NCBI RefSeq assembly: GCF_040438925.1
Contig: NZ_CP159258.1
Span: 882,001 to 946,000 of the forward strand
Length of the DNA stretch: 64,000 nt
Direction of reading: 5' to 3'
Origin: Pseudomonas sp. MYb327
GTDB lineage: Bacteria > Pseudomonadota > Gammaproteobacteria > Pseudomonadales > Pseudomonadaceae
The notes beneath the pieces were generated by a model. The model was not told the origin of the DNA, did not search any database, and saw nothing but the letters and a program-made list of their open reading frames with translations. The first letter of the stretch is position 1. Each line of letters opens with the position of its first letter. A program made the position numbers and the translations under genes. Shown piece after piece: positions 18,946 through 25,861 of the stretch.

Positions 18946-19034
18946 TTGTAGAAGCTGGCTTGCCAGCGATGAATACGCTGCGGTCCGTCAAACACGCCGC
19001 AGTGAACCAATCGCGGGCAAGCCAGCTACCACAG
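18946..19034. repeat. REP doublet
   Basis: AAGCTGGCTTGCCAGCGATG is mirrored by TCGCGGGCAAGCCAGCTACC about 35 bases away, just after the speE stop. Confidence 0.83.
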
Positions 19035-19138
19035 GTTGTATGTTTTTATTCCAGACGCATGATCCATTTGAACGATCAGAAAGAGCAAAAGTCCAGATAG
19101 ATGTAAGCCCAATTGCGGGTTTTATCGAGGAGGCACTG

Positions 19139-19372
19139 ATGCAAAAGTGGAAAATCACTTTCGTGGATGATCACGGTGAAACTGTCGACGAAGTCTTTGA
19201 GTGCGACGAGTGCCCGGATAACGAACACGCCGCCAAACTCATCAAGGCCCGGCTCCTTCCCGTCGCTGCCGAACTGGATCTGAACGATCTGGAAGGGCGA
19301 ACCACTGACGCGACTGTCAAAAGTCTCAAGTCCCAGAACAGCATTCAAATCCTCGGCATCACGCCAATCTGA
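19139..19372 (+). CDS. Small hypothetical protein
   Basis: A 77-residue acidic protein: MQKWKITFVDDHGETVDEVFECDECPDN, then HAAKLIKARLLPVAAELDLNDLEG. The CDECPDN segment holds two cysteines, but no second pair is present, so a zinc site is doubtful. GAGGAGG immediately upstream of ATG 19139 is one of the strongest ribosome sites in the window and fixes the start. Function is unknown; it stands alone between speE and the RraB-like gene. Confidence 0.7.
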   Translation: MQKWKITFVDDHGETVDEVFECDECPDNEHAAKLIKARLLPVAAELDLNDLEGRTTDATVKSLKSQNSIQILGITPI

Positions 19373-19582
19373 ACCGCACCTGTCACATTCTCAACCAGGC
19401 CTTGGCAGAGGCTCTATCTTGGGGCTAATCTGCAAGCAAGATCAGCGAATGAATCGCTAAGGTCTGGTCTTGTCAGCTACATGCTTGTTTCCCGTTGGCG
19501 CATTGGTTGCCGTCGCTCGCACAGATTGGTGGCGAGCGCTGGGAGTACGGAAAGTCTATCCATCAGTTGAGGAGGACGTTTC

Positions 19583-19924
19583 ATGAGCACAGCCTATCAA
19601 GAAGACATCAGCAGCAGCGTGCTGCGCCGCATGAAAGAAGGCGGTTTCGACTTTTCACGGTTCCATCCCATCGAGTTTTACGCCATTTTCCCGGACGAGG
19701 AGCGGGCACGCAGGGCGGCGGGTCATTACCGTGGTGAATCCTTGAATGCGCAGATCAGTGTGCGTGACGACGGCGCCTGGGCGTTGGAGTTGAGCAAGGT
19801 CATGTACGCCACTTACGATGACATTGGCGACTTCGAGCAGGGGTTCGAAGCGGTGGTCGAGCCACTGGGCGGCATCATTGAAGGCTGGGGTGTCAAACAG
19901 GAGGTACGAGGGCGACTCGCATAA
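19583..19924 (+). CDS. RraB family protein (putative ribonuclease E inhibitor)
   Basis: A 113-residue protein with the RraB fold: FSRFHPIEFYAIFPDEERARRAAGHYRGE, then WALELSKVMYATYDDIGDFEQGFEAVVEPLGGIIEGWGV. In E. coli RraB binds the C-terminal half of RNase E and changes which RNAs are cut; in Pseudomonas the family is annotated by homology. GAGGAGG lies about eight bases before the ATG. An intrinsic terminator follows. Confidence 0.82.
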   Translation: MSTAYQEDISSSVLRRMKEGGFDFSRFHPIEFYAIFPDEERARRAAGHYRGESLNAQISVRDDGAWALELSKVMYATYDDIGDFEQGFEAVVEPLGGIIEGWGVKQEVRGRLA

Positions 19925-19951
19925 CTTTATGAACAGTGACACTCGGCAACA

Positions 19952-19982
19952 GCGGCTAACCCATGGGTTAGCCGTTTTCGTT
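19952..19982 (+). terminator. Intrinsic terminator after the RraB-like gene
   Basis: CGGCTAACCC and GGGTTAGCCG pair around AT and are followed by TTTTCGTTTC. It lies between convergent genes and may serve both. Confidence 0.8.
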
Positions 19983-19995
19983 TCTGTATCTTCGA

Positions 19996-20763
19996 TCACC
20001 CGAATCGATAAATGTCCATGCCCAACGCACCCATGGTGAATCCTTGATGGGCAATGCTGAAATCTCCACCGGCACTGCGGGCAAAGTACAGCGGCAGCAA
20101 ATGTTCATCGCTGGGATGGTTACGCACGGCATTCGGTGCTTGCCGGCGATAATCGTGAAGGGCAGCCTCGTCGTTGGCCGCGAGTTTTTCGATCATCCAG
20201 TCACGGAACGCTTGCGCCCATGGCTCGACGCTCTCTGGGCCGGCATGCCAGTCCAGCTCGCGCAAGTTGTGGGTGATGCTGCCGGAGCCGATCAGTAGCA
20301 CACCCTGTTCACGCAGGCTGGCCAGGGCATGACCGACCCGGGTTTGCAGCGCGGGGCTGCCACGAGTCGGGAGCGAAACCTGGACAATCGGGATATCCGC
20401 CTGCGGGTACATCAAAGACAAGGGCACCCAAACGCCGTGGTCGAACGGCCGTTTGCTGTCGATACGAGCGGGGAGATCACCGGCCTTCAGCAGTTCGATA
20501 ACCTCTACTGCCAGTTGCGGATCACCGGGTGCGGGGTATTGCACTTCGAACAATGCCCTGGGAAATCCACCGAAGTCATGCCAGGTGTCCGGCCGGGGAT
20601 TTCCGCTGACCAACAGTTCATCGCTTTCCCAGTGCGCGGAAACAATTACGATGGCGCGGGGCTTTGGCATCTCTGCCGCCAGGCGCGCCAAGGCCGGTCC
20701 GCTGGCGCCGGGTTCCAGGGCCAGCATGGGGGAACCATGGGATATGTAGAGACTGGGGAACAT
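19996..20763 (-). CDS. ygiD: 4,5-DOPA dioxygenase extradiol-type (YgiD family)
   Basis: A 255-residue class III extradiol ring-cleavage dioxygenase. It begins FPSLYISHGSPMLALEPG (metal-site histidine), carries IVIVSAHWESDELLVSG, the RPFDHGVWVPLSLMYP block and GSGSITHNLRELDW, all typical of the LigB/DODA zinc or iron enzymes. E. coli YgiD opens the ring of DOPA. The native substrate in pseudomonads is not established. The start is an ATG at 20763. It is divergent from tpm. Confidence 0.88.
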   Translation of the reverse strand: MFPSLYISHGSPMLALEPGASGPALARLAAEMPKPRAIVIVSAHWESDELLVSGNPRPDTWHDFGGFPRALFEVQYPAPGDPQLAVEVIELLKAGDLPARIDSKRPFDHGVWVPLSLMYPQADIPIVQVSLPTRGSPALQTRVGHALASLREQGVLLIGSGSITHNLRELDWHAGPESVEPWAQAFRDWMIEKLAANDEAALHDYRRQAPNAVRNHPSDEHLLPLYFARSAGGDFSIAHQGFTMGALGMDIYRFG

Positions 20764-20864
20764 GAATGAGCTCCTGAGCGTAAGATGGTGCCATCTTCAG
20801 TCAGATCATTGATCTAAATCTAATATAAGTTTTAGGGTGTTTTGATCGAATTTTGGGGTTACTT

Positions 20865-21521
20865 ATGCAGCCGGAGTTTTGGCACAAGAAGTGGGCGTCG
20901 AATCAGATCGGCTTTCACTTGCCGCAAGTGAATCCTTTTCTGCAAAGGTTTTGGCCGCAATTAGGCGTGGACGATGGCGCACGTGTGCTGGTGCCGTTGT
21001 GTGGGAAGAGTCTGGATTTGTTGTGGCTCGCACGCGAAGGCCACGAGGTGTTGGGAATCGAGCTATCGGAAAAGGCCATTCAAGATTTTTTCAATGAGCA
21101 TCAGTTCGACCCCGACGTCACTGAGCAGGGGCCTTTCAAGGTCTATCGGGCCGGTTCGATCGAGCTTTGGTGCGGTGATTTTTTCGCGCTGACGGCTGGA
21201 GATGTCGCCGATTGCGCCGCACTTTACGACCGCGCCGCGCTGATTGCGCTGCCACCGTCAATGCGTGAGCAATACGCGGCTCATCTGATACGGATTCTGC
21301 CGAAGGATGCGCTTGGGTTGTTGATTACGCTGGATTACGACCAGGCCCAAATGCCCGGTCCGCCGTTTGCCGTGCTGGATGAAGAAGTTCAGCGGTTGTT
21401 AGGGGCCTCGTGGGCGCTGAAGATCCTGGAAGATCAGGATGTGCTGAGCGAGAGCGGGAAGTTTCTGGAAGCGGGCATCACGCGGCTGGAGGAACGGGTT
21501 TATCGGCTGACGGGCCGTTAA
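20865..21521 (+). CDS. tpm: Thiopurine S-methyltransferase
   Basis: A 218-residue SAM-dependent methyltransferase: [26 protein letters not shown], then [29 protein letters not shown] (SAM motif), and [19 protein letters not shown]. In Pseudomonas this enzyme methylates thiopurines and selenium or tellurium compounds; by this chemistry it aids metalloid detoxification. ATG 20865 was chosen over an in-frame start four codons upstream because family members begin MQPEFW/MNEEFW. It heads the tpm-htpX-alaA-msrB-gpx-ospR-sagS neighbourhood also recalled from P. aeruginosa. Confidence 0.93.
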   Translation: MQPEFWHKKWASNQIGFHLPQVNPFLQRFWPQLGVDDGARVLVPLCGKSLDLLWLAREGHEVLGIELSEKAIQDFFNEHQFDPDVTEQGPFKVYRAGSIELWCGDFFALTAGDVADCAALYDRAALIALPPSMREQYAAHLIRILPKDALGLLITLDYDQAQMPGPPFAVLDEEVQRLLGASWALKILEDQDVLSESGKFLEAGITRLEERVYRLTGR

Positions 21522-21525
21522 AAGC

Positions 21526-21581
21526 AAAAGATCGCAGCCTGCAGCAGCTCCAGTAGGAGACGCTGCAGGCTGCGATCTTTC
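21526..21581. repeat. REP-type palindrome, GATCGCAGCC family
   Basis: AAAGATCGCAGCCTGCAGC pairs with GCTGCAGGCTGCGATCTTT around a short loop, the same family as the element at 13664-13732. Confidence 0.85.
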
Positions 21582-21589
21582 TTCAGGGA

Positions 21590-21624
21590 AAAAAAACGGG
21601 GCGATCTGATCGCCCCGTTTTTTG
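21590..21624. terminator. Bidirectional terminator between tpm and htpX
   Basis: AACGGGGCGATC and GATCGCCCCGTT pair around TGATC-centred bases, with an A-run on the left and a T-run on the right, so it can stop transcription from both sides. Confidence 0.88.
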
Positions 21625-21638
21625 TCACCGTGGGATTA

Positions 21639-22529
21639 TCAGCCCCGACGACGAGCCAGCGCATCGATACGCTCTTCCAGCGGCGGGTGGCTCATAAACA
21701 TGCGGGCGAACCCTTGTTTGATGCCACCATTGATGCCAAAGGCATTCAGCGTGTCAGGCATGTGCACCGGCAGGCCTTGTTCGGCACGCAGGCGTTGCAG
21801 CGCACCAATCATCGCGGCAGTACCGGCCAGGTTTGCACCGGCTTCGTCGGCACGGAATTCGCGTTTGCGCGAGAACCACATGACGATGGCGCTTGCCAGG
21901 ATACCCAGGACCAGTTCGGCGAAGATGGTCGCAATGTAGTAGGCAATGCCTTGTCCTTCTTCGTTTTTGAAGATCACCTTGTCGACAAAGTTGCCGATGA
22001 TCCGTGCAAAGAACATTACGAAGGTGTTCACCACGCCCTGAATCAGCGCCAGGGTAACCATGTCGCCATTGGCTACGTGGCCGATTTCGTGGGCCAGAAC
22101 GGCTTTCACTTCATCTGGCGAGAAACGCTCGAGCAAACCCTGGCTAACCGCGACCAATGCGTCGTTCTTGTTCCAGCCGGTGGCGAAGGCGTTTGCCTCG
22201 TAGGCCGGGAAAATCCCGACTTCCGGCATCTTGATCCCGGCTTCACGGGACAGTTGCTCGACAGTTTGCAACAGCCATTGCTCGTGACGCGTGCGTGGCT
22301 GGGTGATGATCTGGGTGCTGGTGCTCATCTTCGCCATCCACTTGGAGATGAACAGCGAGAACAGAGAACCGGCAAAACCAAAGACCGCACAGAAAATCAG
22401 CAGCTGATTGAGGTTGAGATCAACCCCGTTGGCCGCCATGAACCCGTTGAAGCCGAAAAGGCTCAGGGTGATGCTGGCAATCAGCACGACCGCCAGGTTA
22501 GTGGCCAAAAACAGCAGGATGCGCATCAT
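21639..22529 (-). CDS. htpX: Membrane zinc metalloprotease HtpX
   Basis: A 296-residue M48 protease that degrades misfolded inner-membrane proteins alongside FtsH. Two N-terminal helices ([21 protein letters not shown] and [20 protein letters not shown]) precede the catalytic HEIGH in [16 protein letters not shown]; the third zinc ligand is the glutamate in [10 protein letters not shown]. Two more hydrophobic segments lie between them. Length is normal. AAGGAG precedes the ATG and a sigma-70-like promoter is visible upstream (22575-22603). Confidence 0.96.
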   Translation of the reverse strand: MMRILLFLATNLAVVLIASITLSLFGFNGFMAANGVDLNLNQLLIFCAVFGFAGSLFSLFISKWMAKMSTSTQIITQPRTRHEQWLLQTVEQLSREAGIKMPEVGIFPAYEANAFATGWNKNDALVAVSQGLLERFSPDEVKAVLAHEIGHVANGDMVTLALIQGVVNTFVMFFARIIGNFVDKVIFKNEEGQGIAYYIATIFAELVLGILASAIVMWFSRKREFRADEAGANLAGTAAMIGALQRLRAEQGLPVHMPDTLNAFGINGGIKQGFARMFMSHPPLEERIDALARRRG

Positions 22530-22845
22530 GGTTGTAGAAATCTCCTTATGCTAAAGATGTAGCGTACTGCGGGGTATATAAGGTGCTGCTTCTGGGTATT
22601 CAACCGGGTGACTATTTCAAACTGTGTCCTACAGCAAGAGCTTAGCTGCTTGAAGGGCATTTCCGATGTTGAATAAGGAAGCTTTTGTAGGCCAATTGAC
22701 GTCCAGGCCCCCGAGATTGTTATACGCAACCAGGTGGGGAGTTGCCCGTCAGGGATTCAGGTGTCAGTGATTGGTAGGGCGCAAACATGTGTTGCTGAAT
22801 GAATCACCGTGCGACGGGTTCCGGCATCGCACGGTGAACGACCAC
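22530..22845. other. Intergenic region between htpX and alaA, 316 bases
   Basis: It holds the htpX promoter and a stem (CACCGTGCGA at 22805-22814 with TCGCACGGTG at 22827-22836) just past the alaA stop that could act as a Rho-independent-like stop or 3' end without a strong T-run. The rest shows nothing recognisable. Confidence 0.5.
22575..22603 (-). promoter_or_regulatory. Candidate htpX promoter
   Basis: On the minus strand TTGAAT (22603-22598) and TATATA (22580-22575) are 17 bases apart. The start would lie about 38 bases before the htpX ATG. The 3' bases TATACCCC slightly resemble a heat-shock sigma-32 -10 element, but the -35 is of sigma-70 type. Confidence 0.5.
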
Positions 22846-24057
22846 TTACTGGCGATAGGACTTGAGGAAGTTGCCGATGCGGCCGATCGCCATGTCCAGG
22901 TCATCGACACGCGGCAGGGTCACGACGCGGAAGTGATCCGGCCATGGCCAGTTGAAAGCCGTGCCTTGCACGACCAGCAACTTCTCGGAGAGCAGCAGGT
23001 CGAGGACGAATTTTTCGTCGTTGTGGATCGGGCAGACTTTCGGGTCGATGCGCGGGAACGCGTACAGTGCGCCCATAGGCTTGACGCAGCTCACGCCCGG
23101 AATGTCGTTGAGCAATTCCCAGGTGCGATTGCGCTGTTCCAGCAGGCGCCCTGGCGGCAGCACCAGGTCGTTGATGCTCTGGTAGCCACCCAATGCGGTC
23201 TGGATCGCGTGCTGGCTCGGCACGTTGGCACACAGGCGCATGTTGGCCAGCATGTCGATGCCTTCGATGTAGCTCTGGGCGTGGTGTTTCGGGCCGGAGA
23301 TGGCGATCCAGCCGGAGCGGAAACCCGCCACGCGATAGGACTTGGACAGGCCGTTGAACGTCAGGCACAGCAAATCTGGCGCCAGGGAAGCGGTGCAGAT
23401 GTGCACAGCGTCGTCGTACAGGATCTTGTCGTAGATCTCGTCGGAGAACACCACCAGATTGTGCTGGCGCGCCAGTTCCAGCATGCCCAGCAGCACTTCC
23501 TTCGAATACACCGCGCCGGTCGGGTTGTTCGGGTTGATGATCACCAGGGCCTTGGTGTTAGGCGTGATTTTGGCCTTAATGTCGGCTAGGTCCGGCCACC
23601 AGTTGGCCTGCTCGTCGCACAGATAGTGCACCGGGTTGCCGCCCGACAGGCTCACCGCAGCGGTCCACAGTGGGTAGTCAGGGGCCGGCACCAACACTTC
23701 GTCGCCGTTGTTGAGCAGGGCCTGCATCGACATCACGATCAGCTCGGAAACGCCGTTGCCCAGGTAGATGTCTTCAATGCCGACACCTTCCACCTGCTTT
23801 TGCTGGTAATACTGCATGACGGCCTTGCGCGCGCTGAACAGGCCTTTGGAGTCGCTGTAGCCCTGGGCGGTCGGCAGGTTACGGATCACATCCTGGAGGA
23901 TTTCGTCCGGCGCTTCGAAACCAAAGGGCGCCGGGTTGCCGATGTTCAGCTTGAGGATGCGATGGCCTTCCTCTTCCAGTCGTTTGGCGTGCTTGAGCAC
24001 CGGGCCGCGAATGTCGTAGCAGACGTTGGCGAGCTTGTTCGATTTGCTGACCTGCAT
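22846..24057 (-). CDS. alaA: Alanine aminotransferase (AlaA-type)
   Basis: A 403-residue fold-type-I aminotransferase that makes alanine from pyruvate and glutamate. Features: MQVSKSNKLANVCYDIRGPVLKHAKRLEEEG at the start, NIGNPAPFGF, the PLP-phosphate region GNGVSELIVMSMQALL, NPNNPTGAVYSKEV, the lysine in LTFNGLSKSYRVAGFRSGW, and the arginine in FRVVTLPRVDDL. This is the AlaA/YfbQ sequence type. The start at 24057 gives the standard N-terminus; the frame is open for a further 345 bases upstream, but that DNA is the divergent promoter region shared with msrB. Confidence 0.92.
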   Translation of the reverse strand: MQVSKSNKLANVCYDIRGPVLKHAKRLEEEGHRILKLNIGNPAPFGFEAPDEILQDVIRNLPTAQGYSDSKGLFSARKAVMQYYQQKQVEGVGIEDIYLGNGVSELIVMSMQALLNNGDEVLVPAPDYPLWTAAVSLSGGNPVHYLCDEQANWWPDLADIKAKITPNTKALVIINPNNPTGAVYSKEVLLGMLELARQHNLVVFSDEIYDKILYDDAVHICTASLAPDLLCLTFNGLSKSYRVAGFRSGWIAISGPKHHAQSYIEGIDMLANMRLCANVPSQHAIQTALGGYQSINDLVLPPGRLLEQRNRTWELLNDIPGVSCVKPMGALYAFPRIDPKVCPIHNDEKFVLDLLLSEKLLVVQGTAFNWPWPDHFRVVTLPRVDDLDMAIGRIGNFLKSYRQ

Positions 24058-24283
24058 GGCGATGTGTTCCCGAAAATGAACGATCCAGGCGGCGTATGAA
24101 CAACCGTACTGGGAATCCTGCGTAGTTACACAGGCCTGACGCCCTGAAATGCAGCACCCATAAATCCGTTTGAATGCGCGTGGTCTGGCTGCCAGACTGG
24201 CGTTTGACGAGGCGCAATCATACGTGCCGCCCGATCCGTGGAAAAGGTACAGATCGGGCTTTTTCAGCCGCTGAGGTGTGACG

Positions 24284-24679
24284 ATGGAAAAGTTGGAAAA
24301 AACCCTGGAAGAATGGAAAGCCATGCTCGATCCGGAGCAGTACAACGTTTGTCGGCTCAAGGGCACTGAGCGCCCGTTCTCCGGCAAGTACAACGGCACC
24401 AAGACTGACGGTATTTACCACTGCATCTGCTGCAATGAGCCGTTGTTCGATTCCAAGACCAAGTTCGATTCCGGCTGCGGGTGGCCGAGCTTCTATGCGC
24501 CGATCGGCGATAGCGCCATGACCGAGATTCGTGATGTCAGCCACGGCATGATCCGCACCGAAGTGGTCTGCGCCAAGTGCGATGCGCACCTTGGGCATGT
24601 GTTTCCCGACGGTCCGCCGCCAACCGGTTTGCGTTATTGCATCAATTCGGTGTGCCTGGATCTTGTTCCCCGCGAGTAA
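24284..24679 (+). CDS. msrB: Peptide methionine (R)-S-oxide reductase
   Basis: A 131-residue enzyme repairing methionine-R-sulfoxide in proteins. It has the CICC and [10 protein letters not shown] zinc-ligand cysteine pairs, [11 protein letters not shown], and the catalytic cysteine in [10 protein letters not shown]. Start at ATG 24284 with GAGG nine bases upstream, giving [15 protein letters not shown]; a GTG two codons earlier is possible. It is divergent from alaA and lies ahead of the peroxidase/ospR pair, forming a peroxide-defence group. Confidence 0.95.
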   Translation: MEKLEKTLEEWKAMLDPEQYNVCRLKGTERPFSGKYNGTKTDGIYHCICCNEPLFDSKTKFDSGCGWPSFYAPIGDSAMTEIRDVSHGMIRTEVVCAKCDAHLGHVFPDGPPPTGLRYCINSVCLDLVPRE

Positions 24680-24724
24680 TCGGACAGGGTGATCCCACGG
24701 GAATGACCGGCATCTGGTGTTCCC

Positions 24725-24808
24725 TGTAGAGGCTGGCTCGCCATCGATAGCCCCTCAAGTGCAACACAGGTTTCGAGGGCCTCATCGCTGGCAAGCCAGC
24801 TCCCACAC
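24725..24808. repeat. REP doublet
   Basis: GTAGAGGCTGGCTCGCCATCG is mirrored by CATCGCTGGCAAGCCAGCTC about 40 bases away. Confidence 0.8.
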
Positions 24809-24844
24809 ACAAGTTCGGTGTTACATCGCAAAAGTGGGCTCGAT

Positions 24845-24874
24845 CAATTAATTAAATTGCACACAATTCAATTG
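24845..24874 (+). promoter_or_regulatory. Tandem OhrR/OspR-type operator candidate
   Basis: Two AT-rich inverted repeats stand side by side upstream of the peroxidase: CAATTAATTAAATTG (24845-24859) and CAATTCAATTG (24864-24874). They closely resemble the ACAATTNAATTGT half-sites bound by OhrR proteins, and the regulator encoded 500 bases downstream is of that family. Binding is inferred. Confidence 0.6.
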
Positions 24875-24917
24875 CTCGCTATTTTTAGCCTTTCTTCCTC
24901 AATTCGGAAACCGCGCC

Positions 24918-25403
24918 ATGAGCGAAAATCTGCTGAGCATCCCTTGCACCACCATCAAGGGCGAGCAAAAGACCCTGGCGGATTTCGCCGGTAAAGCGGT
25001 GCTGGTGGTCAACACCGCCAGCAAATGCGGTTTCACCCCGCAATACAAAGGCCTCGAAGAACTATGGCAGACCTACAAGGATCAAGGACTCGTGGTGCTG
25101 GGTTTTCCCTGCAATCAGTTCGGCAAGCAGGAGCCGGGCAACGAAGGGGCGATCAGTGAGTTTTGCGAGCTGAACTACGGGGTCAGTTTTCCGCTGTTCA
25201 AAAAGATCGAAGTCAACGGCGCCGACGCCCATCCGTTGTTCGTCCAGCTGAAAAAGCGTGCACCGGGTGTGCTCGGTTCCCAGGGCATCAAATGGAACTT
25301 TACCAAGTTCCTGATCGGCAAGGACGGTCAATTGGTCAAGCGCTTCGCGCCGGCGACCAAGCCCCAGGACTTGAGCCGCGAGATTGAAGCTCTGCTCAAA
25401 TGA
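24918..25403 (+). CDS. Glutathione peroxidase family thiol peroxidase
   Basis: A 161-residue peroxidase that reduces hydrogen and organic peroxides, in bacteria usually with thioredoxin. The catalytic tetrad is visible: cysteine in NTASKCGFTPQYKGLE, glutamine in LGFPCNQFGKQEPG, and tryptophan/asparagine in IKWNFTKFLI. The CNQFGKQE cysteine could be the resolving cysteine. The stop overlaps the ospR start by four bases, so the two are co-translated, and a tandem operator candidate lies 45-75 bases upstream of the ATG. Confidence 0.94.
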   Translation: MSENLLSIPCTTIKGEQKTLADFAGKAVLVVNTASKCGFTPQYKGLEELWQTYKDQGLVVLGFPCNQFGKQEPGNEGAISEFCELNYGVSFPLFKKIEVNGADAHPLFVQLKKRAPGVLGSQGIKWNFTKFLIGKDGQLVKRFAPATKPQDLSREIEALLK

Positions 25404-25861
25404 ACACGTTGTCCGTCGATTCCCTGAACCTCGACAGCCAGCTCTGCTTCAAGCTCTACGCCGCCTCCCGGGCGGTGATCCGGGCCTATAAGCCGATGCT
25501 TGATCAGTTGGGCCTGACCTACCCGCAATACCTGGCGATGCTGGTGTTGTGGGAATGGCAGGAGAGCGCTCCCGAGCAACCGACCGTCAAGGCTTTGGGC
25601 GAACGTCTGGCGCTGGATTCCGGCACGCTGACGCCGTTGCTCAAGCGTCTTGAGCAACTGCAACTGGTTCAGCGCCAGCGCTCGGCACGGGATGAGCGGG
25701 AGGTGCACTTGAGCTTGTCGCCAGCCGGCCAGGCCTTGCGCGATCAGGTCGCGCCGTTGAAAGCTCGACTGTTATGTGACAGCGGCGTGGATCTGAATCA
25801 CCTGAATGACCTGCGCGATGGCCTCGACCAACTGTTGGGGCAAATCAAGGCATTGTCGTAA
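25400..25861 (+). CDS. ospR: MarR/OhrR-type redox regulator (OspR-like)
   Basis: A 153-residue winged-helix repressor. The sensing cysteine of the OhrR group lies near the N-terminus in SQLCFKLYAASRAVIRAYKPMLDQLGLTYPQYL; the helix-turn-helix is around residues 62-85 (TVKALGERLALDSGTLTPLL) and the wing is RSARDEREVHLSLS. In P. aeruginosa OspR, encoded beside the same peroxidase and next to sagS, represses that peroxidase and controls pigment and stress traits; the identical context supports orthology. It overlaps the peroxidase gene by four bases and, at its 3' end, the convergent sagS by 17 bases. Confidence 0.88.
   Translation: MNTLSVDSLNLDSQLCFKLYAASRAVIRAYKPMLDQLGLTYPQYLAMLVLWEWQESAPEQPTVKALGERLALDSGTLTPLLKRLEQLQLVQRQRSARDEREVHLSLSPAGQALRDQVAPLKARLLCDSGVDLNHLNDLRDGLDQLLGQIKALS

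Noticed and set aside
22575..22603. htpX promoter as a heat-shock sigma-32 promoter
   Set aside because: Only the TATACCCC part is suggestive; the -35 TTGAAT and 17-base spacing fit sigma-70 better.
22526..22729. A 67-codon frame upstream of htpX
   Set aside because: It overlaps the htpX promoter and leader, has no ribosome site and no family likeness.
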